Positions 8,786-16,900 of a stretch of DNA of 64,000 nucleotides are shown piece by piece. Where the stretch lies: contig NZ_CP025197.1 in NCBI RefSeq assembly GCF_002844395.1, forward strand, positions 3,224,001 to 3,288,000. Direction: 5' to 3'. The notes under the pieces were generated by a model. The model worked only from the letters and a program-made list of their open reading frames with translations. It was not told the DNA's origin and did no database searches. Position 1 is the first letter of the stretch, and each line of letters begins with the position of its first letter. Position numbers and translations under genes: made by a program. The DNA comes from Acetivibrio saccincola (GTDB taxonomy: Bacteria > Bacillota > Clostridia > Acetivibrionales > Acetivibrionaceae).

Positions 8786-9631
8786 TTACTCCACCTCCAA
8801 TTTCTTTAAGAACTCATCCAATTGGGCAATAGCCTCATCCCTTTGCTCAGCGTTAGGAGCAGAACCATGCCAGCCTGCTTCATTTTCCATAAAGGAAACA
8901 CCTTTTCCTTTAATGGACTTTGCAACAATCATTGTAGGCTTACCCTTTGTTTTCTTTCCTTCTTCTATGGCTTCTTTTATCTCTTTATAGTCATGAGCAT
9001 CAATAACAATAACATTCCATCCAAAAGCCTCAAACTTGTCTATCACAGGCTCCGGTGACATAACGTCTGTAATTTTCCCGTCTATCTGAAGCCCATTGTA
9101 GTCTAAAAATGCAATTAAATTGTCCAGCTTGTAATGGGATGCACACATTAGGGCTTCCCAAACCTGCCCCTCTTGTATTTCTCCATCTCCTAAGAGGGCA
9201 TATACATAATAGTCTTTTTTATCAAGCTTACCGGCCAAAGCCATTCCCACCGCCGCTGATATTCCTTGACCCAACGACCCGGTGGACATATCAACACCCG
9301 GTACATACCTCATACTTGGATGCCCTTCGAGGAAACTGTCTGCCTGCCTGAATTTTTTTATTTCCTCAACAGGGAAAAATCCTTTTTCAGCCAAAGTACC
9401 GTACAATACAGGGGAACAGTGACCTTTTGACAGTACAAACCTGTCCCTGTCTTCCCATTGGGGGTTGTTAGCATCTACACGCATTACGTCAAAATATAAT
9501 ACTGTAAGTATATCAGCACTGGAGAGTGAACCACCCGGATGTCCGGAATTTGCATTATAAACCGCTTCAATTACATGTTTTCTTATAATTGTAGCCTGTT
9601 TTTTAAGCTCTTTTATTCTTTTCTCGTCCAT
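8786..9631 (-). CDS. Transketolase, N-terminal subunit
   Basis: First half of the split transketolase, 281 residues, holding the thiamine diphosphate pyrophosphate-binding domain. Visible motifs are SGHPGGSLS near the N-terminus, STGSLGQGIS, and the cofactor and metal motif GDGEIQEGQVWEA followed by the Asn of DYNG. AGGAG lies about 9 bases before the ATG. It is first in a two-gene operon with the C-terminal subunit. A candidate promoter sits at 9676-9704. Confidence 0.94.
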   Translation of the reverse strand: MDEKRIKELKKQATIIRKHVIEAVYNANSGHPGGSLSSADILTVLYFDVMRVDANNPQWEDRDRFVLSKGHCSPVLYGTLAEKGFFPVEEIKKFRQADSFLEGHPSMRYVPGVDMSTGSLGQGISAAVGMALAGKLDKKDYYVYALLGDGEIQEGQVWEALMCASHYKLDNLIAFLDYNGLQIDGKITDVMSPEPVIDKFEAFGWNVIVIDAHDYKEIKEAIEEGKKTKGKPTMIVAKSIKGKGVSFMENEAGWHGSAPNAEQRDEAIAQLDEFLKKLEVE

Positions 9632-9675
9632 TATAACAACTCCTAGCCTTTTATTTCATTACTTTTTCCTACATA

Positions 9676-9704
9676 AGTATACTATATTAAATTGCTTTCG
9701 TCTA
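9676..9704 (-). promoter_or_regulatory. Candidate promoter of the transketolase operon
   Basis: Minus strand: TAGACG (9704-9699), 17 bases, TATACT (9681-9676). The -35 matches TTGACA in four of six places. Confidence 0.45.
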
Positions 9705-9723
9705 GTGAAAGCTGGAAACATAT

Positions 9724-10626
9724 TCAGTAAATTCTTTTAAATCCTTCCCCTAATACTTCCCTTACATCCGTCAAAATTATAAATGCCTTTTCATCTATCT
9801 GGCTAACAATTGTTTTAAGCCTTACAATCTGTCCCCTGTGAACAACACACAACAAAACCTGTTTGTCACTTCCTGTGTACATACCTATGCCACTTAATGC
9901 CGTCACCCCCCTGTCAAGCTCTTTCAAAATCCTGGGGGCTATTTTGTCCGACATATCTGATATTATAAATAAAGCTTTGGCAAAGCCAACTCCTTCTAAT
10001 ATAACGTCTATTACCTTTGAACTTATATAAAGGGAAACGATGGCATACAGTGCAATACGGAAACTTTGAAAAGCAACGGCTGCAAATAAAATAACACCAA
10101 AGTCAATTAAAAGCAAGGTCTGCCCCATTGTTAATGAAGGTACAAATTCATTTACTATTTTAGCTGCAAGGTCAGTACCTCCTGTAGTGGCTCCGGACTT
10201 TAATACCAACCCCAGCCCCAACCCCAAGAGAAATCCTCCAAACATTGAATACAGGAGAATATCAGGATTAAAGTCCCCTGCCTGGGGATTTAGAAGAAAC
10301 CTTTCCACCAAATTAGCGCCAATTGTACTTGTAGTATCTATAATTACAGAAAGAAGTACAGTCCCAAAAAAAGTCTTTATAATGAACTTCTTTCCAATAA
10401 ACCGATATCCCAATATAAACAAAGGAATATTAAGGGCAAGCATAGTAGTACCTACCGGCAGCTTCCCCCCACTTAAATGGTATAACACCGTTGCTATTCC
10501 GCTGACTCCTCCAGGAGCAATTTTGTAGGGAACTATAAAAATATTAATTCCGGCTGCTGCAACAACTGCCCCGATTACTATCCACAAATAGTCTTTCCAC
10601 TTTTCAAAAGCATCCCTAATGCTCAT
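9724..10626 (-). CDS. YitT family membrane protein (DUF161/DUF2179)
   Basis: 300 residues with about six membrane helices in the first 210 (starting WIVIGAVVAAAGINIFIVPYKIAPGGVSGIATVLYH, the usual YitT opening). A soluble domain follows (about 220-300, ending FIILTDVREVLGEGFKRIY), typical of DUF2179. The family is widespread in Firmicutes; its substrate is unknown. Start ATG with AGGGG 6-7 bases upstream. It stands alone between the sRNA-like element and the transketolase promoter. Confidence 0.85.
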   Translation of the reverse strand: MSIRDAFEKWKDYLWIVIGAVVAAAGINIFIVPYKIAPGGVSGIATVLYHLSGGKLPVGTTMLALNIPLFILGYRFIGKKFIIKTFFGTVLLSVIIDTTSTIGANLVERFLLNPQAGDFNPDILLYSMFGGFLLGLGLGLVLKSGATTGGTDLAAKIVNEFVPSLTMGQTLLLIDFGVILFAAVAFQSFRIALYAIVSLYISSKVIDVILEGVGFAKALFIISDMSDKIAPRILKELDRGVTALSGIGMYTGSDKQVLLCVVHRGQIVRLKTIVSQIDEKAFIILTDVREVLGEGFKRIY

Positions 10627-10751
10627 TTTTTACCCCTGTTATAAGCTTTCATTGTAATTATATTTATTTGCATTTAGGGACTTAGTTATACTTTTGCCAT
10701 TAAAAACAGCTGTATTTTGTCCTTAAAAAACAGAAAATACCCCGTGAAAAT

Positions 10752-10830
10752 AAAAAAAAGCCCCGTGCATTCCAAGAAGAGACGGGAGAATGCCACGGGT
10801 TTAGGGGAGTAACTTTTTTCACTAATCACA
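10752..10830 (-). ncRNA. Candidate C-rich small RNA, copy A
   Basis: On the minus strand a -10-like TATATT (10842-10837) is followed by about 80 bases. The body has a conserved single-strand segment (GTTACTCCCCTA) and a hairpin of two 11-bp arms with one bulged base (10762-10799) whose loop is TCTCTTC-rich, then eight T. The 38 hairpin bases are identical in copy B at 13556-13593, and similarity continues upstream to 10919. CTCCCC is complementary to Shine-Dalgarno sequences, as in known Firmicute regulatory RNAs. It could equally act only as the terminator of the anti-sigma operon upstream. The reading frames of the two copies do not agree, which argues against a peptide. Confidence 0.5.
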
Positions 10831-10888
10831 TATCTTAATATACACTATAATTATTTAGAATAAAAGTTAACTTCAACACTTCTTGAAT

Positions 10889-10895
10889 TTCGACA
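10889..10895 (-). promoter_or_regulatory. Spo0A-type box upstream of sRNA copy A
   Basis: TGTCGAA on the minus strand, within a stretch conserved in copy B (13686-13692), about 50 bases upstream of the proposed -10. This is the core of the Spo0A box. The match is short and binding is inferred. Confidence 0.4.
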
Positions 10896-10967
10896 AAAAA
10901 TACTATTAAAAGCAACGGGCTATTTACTTTTGCCGGTGTATTTTCTTGCATAACATTAATATAATGG

Positions 10968-10995
10968 CGGGACATGAGAAATATCCCATGTCCCG
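10968..10995. other. Perfect 9-bp hairpin after the anti-sigma gene
   Basis: CGGGACATG (10968-10976) pairs perfectly with CATGTCCCG (10987-10995). No T-run follows on the minus strand, where the upstream gene ends at 11057. It may stabilise the mRNA 3' end or act with the terminator of copy A further on. Confidence 0.5.
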
Positions 10996-11056
10996 GTAAA
11001 TTTTTCTTTAGCTTAAATTTATCTAAATCAGTCATTTTACGCTATATATTTCTAAA

Positions 11057-12715
11057 CTAAAGGGGGTCATATCCGACTACAGTCCATATTCCTGTACTAT
11101 CCTGCCTTATCAATTTCTTTAAATATACCTTGCTTATATTTGACACGTCCCCGCTTACTTCTAAAACAGCCTCTATTCCGTTATTTTTTATAACCTTTAT
11201 GTCCTCATAATTAACAGGATAATTTCCCACAATGCCTTCAGGAGAAATTTCAAGGCTTACAAATACTTGTGCCACATAAACGGGATCAAGTTTCCAGGGG
11301 GAATGTCCGGCATCCACGCTTTTTTGCTCATTTTCTTCTATATTTAAATCAACAGGAACTTCAATCTGAGGCTTATCCAAAAATTCTTCATCCTCTGGAA
11401 GAAGTACAACTGTGCCATCCCATAAGTTTTTTACAAAGGAAGCCAGATCATTCAATGAAAGGTTTCCGACCACGGCAAATTCAAGCCCGTCTTCCTGCCA
11501 GCGTATAGAGGTAATATCTGTTATACCTGAATATATTCCCCCGCCTGAAATAATTCCATACTCCTCCCTGACAGGTGACTGAATTTCAGCAATATTCCCG
11601 TCAATTTCACCTAAAATAGCGCTTGATGCAGGATTAAATTCGCCTTCTGCCTTACCTTGAAAAACAATCACCCTGTTTTCTTTATCCTGGGAAATATAGT
11701 TGAGTTTAGCTGATTTTCCATCTTTTATAACTGATACACTGTCTAATTTATACCCCTTTAATATTTCATTTGGTATTTTAAAAGAAAATCCAAGCATCTC
11801 TTCCGCTTCTTCCATATTGCTTACCAGCTGCTCAGGGTTTTTGTCTATTTCTTCAAAGCCTTCCGGGATGTTGTAAGCAATTAGTTCTTCAGGTAAAACA
11901 TCATGATAGTCAATGCTTGTATAAACAGCTACATACTGGATTGCGTTTAGCATCGCACTTTCTCTTTTCAGTAGAAGTTTAGTTTCTTTATCAACCCATA
12001 TGCGGTAGGGCTCCCCACCTTCGGGAGTTACCTCAAGAACTGCAGCTTCCCTGTATGAAACCCTGTCCTCTCCAATGGTCTTAACTTCAGCGGCATTTTT
12101 AATCCTGTCTATTTCATTGCCCAACTCAAATGTAAATTGATAGGGGTCCGGAAAGGACGGAAAAATAAATACCTTTCCTTCATCAAAACGCATCTGCCAT
12201 TTTTTCTCGCCGTTGTTTGCAGTTATCATAACCGTCTCTGAACCTTCCAACTCCTTTACATAATAGCGGCCATTCTTATCCGCCCATACTTCCCGGACTT
12301 TTTGTACAGTTTCTTTTCCTTCTGCATTTTTTTCAATGATTTCAATAATTCCATGATATGCCTTTATTTCCTTAAATGCCTGTTCCATAGCAAATACAAT
12401 ATCGGTATTTTTAGGATATAGTGCAAAGTTTAATAAAAGTGCCAAAATAACAACCGCCGCCGCTGCAGCAGCCCATATTCCCCTTTTCTTTCTGCCGGGC
12501 TTTTTATCTGATAATTGTCCTAAAACCTTTCCAGCCAGCTTTTTAGAATAGTCCCCCTCCGGAAAAACAGGCTCTTTTAAACTGCGGACTTTTCTTACAG
12601 TATCCATAAGTTTTTCTATTTCTGGTGACTCATTAAAATTTTTATGGGCTTTAGGTTTTTTTTCATCATTTAAAGAGTCAATATAACTGGATAATTTGTC
12701 TATATCCCTCTTCAT
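11057..12715 (-). CDS. Membrane anti-sigma factor with RseB-like sensor domain
   Basis: Probable anti-sigma protein for the ECF sigma gene just upstream. The start is the ATG at 12715, with AAAGGAGG 6 bases before it, 13 bases after the sigma stop. 552 residues: a cytoplasmic part (about 1-78) that would hold the sigma factor, one membrane helix (about 80-99, AAAAAAVVILALLLNFALYP), and a large outer part. The outer part begins like the LolA/RseB lipoprotein-sorting fold (KEIKAYHGIIEIIEKN, then WADKNGRYYVKE). It continues with a second domain (about 290-420) of the kind found in clostridial anti-sigma proteins, and a C-terminal domain. The signal sensed is unknown. Confidence 0.75.
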   Translation of the reverse strand: MKRDIDKLSSYIDSLNDEKKPKAHKNFNESPEIEKLMDTVRKVRSLKEPVFPEGDYSKKLAGKVLGQLSDKKPGRKKRGIWAAAAAAVVILALLLNFALYPKNTDIVFAMEQAFKEIKAYHGIIEIIEKNAEGKETVQKVREVWADKNGRYYVKELEGSETVMITANNGEKKWQMRFDEGKVFIFPSFPDPYQFTFELGNEIDRIKNAAEVKTIGEDRVSYREAAVLEVTPEGGEPYRIWVDKETKLLLKRESAMLNAIQYVAVYTSIDYHDVLPEELIAYNIPEGFEEIDKNPEQLVSNMEEAEEMLGFSFKIPNEILKGYKLDSVSVIKDGKSAKLNYISQDKENRVIVFQGKAEGEFNPASSAILGEIDGNIAEIQSPVREEYGIISGGGIYSGITDITSIRWQEDGLEFAVVGNLSLNDLASFVKNLWDGTVVLLPEDEEFLDKPQIEVPVDLNIEENEQKSVDAGHSPWKLDPVYVAQVFVSLEISPEGIVGNYPVNYEDIKVIKNNGIEAVLEVSGDVSNISKVYLKKLIRQDSTGIWTVVGYDPL

Positions 12716-12728
12716 TTTTTTACCTCCT

Positions 12729-12956
12729 TTATAGTTGGCCTTCCATTTCATCAAGGATTTCAGAAAGTTTTTTTAGGGCTCTGTATTGCAGCACACGGAT
12801 TGCCCCTTCTTTTTTGTTCAAAATCCTTGCAGTTTCTTTCGTGGAATAGCCTTTAAGTATCCTAAGTTCAATAACCTTACGCTGATGGGCGCTAAGTTTA
12901 TTTAATGCTTCCTGCACAATGGCCCTTTGGGCATACAATCCGGCATCATCATCCAC
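12729..12956 (-). CDS. ECF sigma factor, C-terminal fragment (region 4)
   Basis: 75 residues with the sigma region 4 helix-turn-helix: LNKLSAHQRKVIELRILKGY, then TKETARILNKKEGAIRVLQYR, which reads the -35 element. This is the second half of the gene that begins at 13332. The bases from 13007 down to 12957 in this frame also read as a normal ECF linker (RNFLNVDLEAVNPKE), so the ATG at 12956 is probably not a real start. See the N-terminal fragment for the frameshift. Confidence 0.75.
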   Translation of the reverse strand: MDDDAGLYAQRAIVQEALNKLSAHQRKVIELRILKGYSTKETARILNKKEGAIRVLQYRALKKLSEILDEMEGQL

Positions 12957-13002
12957 CGCTGTTTCTTTAGGGTTTACTGCTTCTAAATCTACATTCAGGA
13001 AA

Positions 13003-13332
13003 TTACGTTTTTTTCTTCCGCCACCTGTCGCGTAAAATATTTAGTGCAGTGGTCTTTAAGAAGCTTATGTGTTTTTCCACTTCTACATTGTTTCTTTTTA
13101 GATACGAAAGTGCTTTTACATAGGCTTCCTGTGTAATATCTTCAGCTTCCTGGCGGTTTTGTACTTTAAAGTATATAAAGCGGTATACAGCCTTCCATGT
13201 TAAAGAGCATATTTCTTCTATTGTATCCCTGGCTTCTTTATCTGAGGCTTTATTATCTGCGTTTTTTGTACTTAAGGCTCTTGTATCTGCATCTTTTCCT
13301 TGTAGTTTTTGTAAACTTTTCTCTACAAACAT
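13003..13332 (-). CDS. ECF sigma factor, N-terminal fragment (region 2), frameshifted
   Basis: Carries sigma region 2 (WKAVYRFIYFKVQNRQEAEDITQEAY), which binds core polymerase and the -10 element. The frame stops at 13003, straight after a run of seven A (T on plus, 13008-13014). With six A the reading would pass into the region 4 fragment at 12729-12956 and give one complete ECF sigma factor of about 200 residues. So this is a one-base insertion, a slippage site or a sequence error. The start is the second ATG (13332), 8 bases after AGGAG. A leading segment of about 40 polar residues precedes region 2, longer than usual. Confidence 0.75.
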   Translation of the reverse strand: MFVEKSLQKLQGKDADTRALSTKNADNKASDKEARDTIEEICSLTWKAVYRFIYFKVQNRQEAEDITQEAYVKALSYLKRNNVEVEKHISFLKTTALNILRDRWRKKKT

Positions 13333-13349
13333 ATTCATAGCTCCTTTTT

Positions 13350-13361
13350 TTGACCGGTCAA
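13350..13361. promoter_or_regulatory. 12-bp palindrome before the ECF sigma ribosome site
   Basis: TTGACCGGTCAA is a perfect palindrome directly upstream of the sigma gene's ribosome site. It may be an operator or fold in the mRNA leader. No factor can be named. Confidence 0.4.
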
Positions 13362-13413
13362 TTGTGTGGACAATTATATTGTGTGTACAATAATTTTATT
13401 TGTACAATAATAA
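13359..13413. repeat. Degenerate repeats of about 18 bp in the sigma leader
   Basis: On the minus strand the leader repeats ATTATTGTACA twice at 18-base spacing and then TAATTGTCCACACAATTG. The TTGT-A/C-CA units are partly palindromic and lie between the candidate ECF promoter and the sigma start, so they could bind a regulator. Confidence 0.45.
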
Positions 13414-13414
13414 T

Positions 13415-13441
13415 GACGTTAAAAGTACACTAAACGTTACA
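13415..13441 (-). promoter_or_regulatory. Candidate ECF-type autoregulated promoter
   Basis: Minus strand: TGTAAC (13441-13436), 17 bases, CGTC (13418-13415). ECF sigma promoters commonly have an AAC-type -35 and a CGTC/CGTA -10, and many ECF genes drive their own transcription. Inference from two short motifs. Confidence 0.4.
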
Positions 13442-13544
13442 TCTTGCTTTTTAAATTTTATTCTTTCTTAAAAGCCCTTTGTAAATTCTGATTTCAGCAT
13501 GAACTTAAGAAATAATGAAATGAAAAACCATAAAAGGAGTGAAT

Positions 13545-13627
13545 AAAAAAAAGCACCCGTGCATTCCAAGAAGAGACGGGAGAATGCCACGGGATTTATA
13601 TAGGGGAGTAACTTTTTTTAATCACCA
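13545..13627 (-). ncRNA. Candidate C-rich small RNA, copy B
   Basis: Second copy of the element at 10752-10830, in the same orientation, here upstream of the ECF sigma gene. TATATT (13639-13634, minus) precedes a body with GTTACTCCCCTA and the same 38-base hairpin (13556-13593) ending in eight T. Because a terminator between an upstream promoter and the sigma gene would make no sense as an operon end, this copy supports a free small transcript. Outside the 38 identical bases the copies have diverged, so the duplication is not recent but the hairpin has been kept. Confidence 0.5.
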
Positions 13628-13685
13628 TAAACTAATATACATTAAACCTTTTAAAAATAAAAGCATACTTCAATACTTCTCAAAA

Positions 13686-13692
13686 TTCGACA
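13686..13692 (-). promoter_or_regulatory. Spo0A-type box upstream of sRNA copy B
   Basis: TGTCGAA on the minus strand at the same place relative to the element as in copy A (10889-10895). It lies within a more diverged part of the repeat, so its conservation is suggestive. Confidence 0.4.
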
Positions 13693-13787
13693 AAGTTCTC
13701 TTTAAAAAGCAACAGGTCATGGACACCCAATAAAAAACAGGAAATATTTTCATCTATAAAAAAAACATAAACCACATCTATATATTA

Positions 13788-13816
13788 TTGCTACTTAAAT
13801 AACAATGTGTTATAAT
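13788..13816 (+). promoter_or_regulatory. Sigma-A promoter of the pseudokinase-GGDEF gene
   Basis: TTGCTA (13788-13793), 17 bases, TATAAT (13811-13816). The leader to the ATG at 13943 is about 120 bases. Confidence 0.65.
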
Positions 13817-13942
13817 ATATTCGTGAAACTAGTGACTTCTAACGCTTATTATACCAACACTTCACATAATTTCAAAAGCTTTTTCAAATTTGTGTCTTAA
13901 TTTTTTAATATTGTAGTACAAACTCAAGAATGGAGAATTTAT

Positions 13943-16900
13943 ATGAACTTAATAAACAATAGGTACAAAATATTGTCAAATATTAAAGATGGTGCCAATA
14001 ATTTATTCTTTCTTGTATCGGATTTATATAATGATGATAGAAAGTTAGCTTTGCGCATTATAAATTCTGATTTGCTTTCTTCAAAAGCTATTGATTTTAT
14101 AAAAGAGGATTTTATATCCTTTTCATCCCTATATCACCCTAATATTGCATATATATACGGTATAGGGATAGTTGATAATATTGATGGTAATTATATCAGT
14201 AAAAAACAATATTTTTGTACGTTTGAATATGTAGAGGGTAAAGATTTATTCAATTTTTCTAAAAATTTAAGTTTTAATGACATTATAAATATTCTTATGC
14301 AAATATGCAGCGGGCTCTATTATCTTCACAAAAGAGGCTACCATCATGGAAACCTTGATCTTAAAAATATAATTGTTTCAAAATCAATAAACCCCTTTTT
14401 GGTAAAAATACTGCCTGGGCTGTCAGGATGCCCGGATTTTGATAAACTAGTCCTTAACTTAAAGAGAAACAGCCTCCAGTTTAGGGCACCTGAGGTTTTA
14501 AAATATAATAAAATTACTTATCTTTCTGATTTGTACTCTTTAGGTGTAATTATTTTTTATCTTTTTTCAAGGCAAAATCCTGATAAAAATAATTTTTTAA
14601 ACCTTTGGGAATCTTACAAAAAAAATCCCTTTGATTTAGATTGTATTCCAACAGATATGAAAAATTCTTTTATAAACCTAATTGATAAGCTAACAAGTGA
14701 AAATCCATACAAAAGATACCAAAGCGTACTTGATATAGTTAAAGAACTGGAGAAAATTTGTCGTACCACTTTTGCCCTAAATATTAAACCTTTGGAAAGA
14801 ATAATAACAAATACTAAACTTATTGGAAGAAAAGAAAATATTTTGCAGCTGTATAATTGGAAAAACAAAATTATAAACAACAGTACAAAAAACAGGATTT
14901 TTTGCATACACGGGGATGCAGGTATTGGAAAAACTAGGCTTTTGAAGGAATTTTCCTTCCACATGAATATGGATAAACTACTGGTTTTATCAGGCGTGTC
15001 ATTGGATAATGATAAAATTAATTACGAGCCTTTTATACAAATTTTAAAAAAAATTATTCCTTTAGCACACAACGATATTTTGGAAAAGTACGGTCCTGAA
15101 TTGGTTAAAGTACTACCTGATGAAAAACTTTTAAAGGACATAATTCCGTCCCCTCCTTTATCTCCTGAAAAGGAGAAACTACGTTTAAAAATAGCTATAA
15201 CCGCTTTTATTTCAAATGTACTGGAAAAAAGACCTACCATAATGATGTTTGATAATGCACATTTACTGGACGAGGCTAGTTTTGAAGTTATAGATTATCT
15301 TGCAAATATTAACAAGACAATACCCCTTTGCATAATACTTTCTTATAGAAAAAAGGAACTGGAAAAAAATAAATTTGCAAATGATTATATTAAAAAATTT
15401 CTAAAAGCCCAAATTGCCATAGATATGCCGTTAGGTAAATTTGGATTTGAAGAGACAAATAAGTTTATCCAAAAGCTTTTAGGCATTAAATATTCCCCTA
15501 CTGCCTTTTCCACAGAAATTTTTAAATATACTGAAGGAAACCCGGGCTTTATAATTGATGTTATTGCAGCTCTATATAAAGACGGTAAATTATACATGGA
15601 CTCTTATGGCGACTGGTGTACTGACTTTGATGATAATGCAGACTACTCCATGCTTTATATACCTTCAAGCAAAAAAGAAGCAGTACAAAAATATATTGGC
15701 AATTTGAAAGAAGACTCTTATAAAGTTTTAGAGCCAATTTCTGTTTTTAATACACCTGTATATTTTCATGTCCTTGAAAAGGTTTCTAAAATTGAACAAA
15801 ATACATTAAAATCCATCCTTGAAGAATTAATATCTTACCAGCTAATTGAAAAAAGACTGGCGGACTTAGGGTATACCTATACTTTTCATTCTAAAAGCCT
15901 TAAAACTGAAATATACATAAAGATAGATTCAAAAAGGAAAAAGGAACTTCACCGGCAGTACGCAATGATTTTGGAAAGTATTTATTCTATAGAAGAAAAA
16001 ATTAATACAGATGAACTAATCTATCACTATACACAGGCGGACAGCAATGAAAAAGCTTTAGAACTAATTATAAAAGCTGCGGAAAAAATGTTAAAGCTTC
16101 ACATCAGTGCCCAGACAATGGCATACCTTAAAAGGGGTATTGAGCTGTCAAAAAAAATTTCCTCTGTAGAACACACCATTAAAATTCTTCTGATGATGGG
16201 GGAATTATACCGTAAAAACGGTGAAAACCAAAAGGCTTTTGACTGCTATAATGAGGCTTTAGAATATGCAACAAATATTGACGATAAAATCACCATTGCA
16301 AAAGTAAAAGAAATGATAGGGGCACTGTACACCAGGAAAAATGATTTTAACAAAGCCCTTGACCTTTTAAATGAATCCCTTTCACTTTCAAAAGAAATCG
16401 GGTATGTGGAAGGATACTTAGAATCCCTTAGAAGAATATGCTGGATATATATTTTTAAAAGAAAAAATTCTGAGGCAATTGATATAATTAATAATGTCCT
16501 CAATGAATATCCTGATGAAAAATACTCATATTATCATGCATCTTTATATAATGTATTAGGAACTCACTATTTAGAAATTGGAAATATTGACAAGGCTATT
16601 TACTGTTATAACAAAAGTATAGAACTTTTTAAAAAGTCCGGTAACAATGTTGAAATTGCATATCCTTTAAACAATATTGCCACTGTATTTGCTGAGTTTT
16701 TAAATGATAATGAAAAGGCACGGGAATACTTTCAAAAATCCCTTCAAATAAATATAGACAATAATTTGGTTGAAGGCATCTCAGGCTGCTACGACAATTT
16801 AGGCGAAATATGCAGGTTAGAAGATGATTATAAGAATGCGTTAAAATACTATTTTAAATGTGAAGAAATTTCCAAAGAATGTGATTTGAACTCAATTCTC

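Noticed and set aside
10835-11035. 66-codon minus-strand open frame after the anti-sigma gene
   Set aside because: No ribosome site, overlaps the duplicated element, and the frame is not kept in copy B. Probably chance.
13539-13733. 64-codon plus-strand frame with a possible ribosome site in copy B
   Set aside because: The frame is not shared with copy A, whose hairpin is identical; selection seems to be on RNA or DNA.
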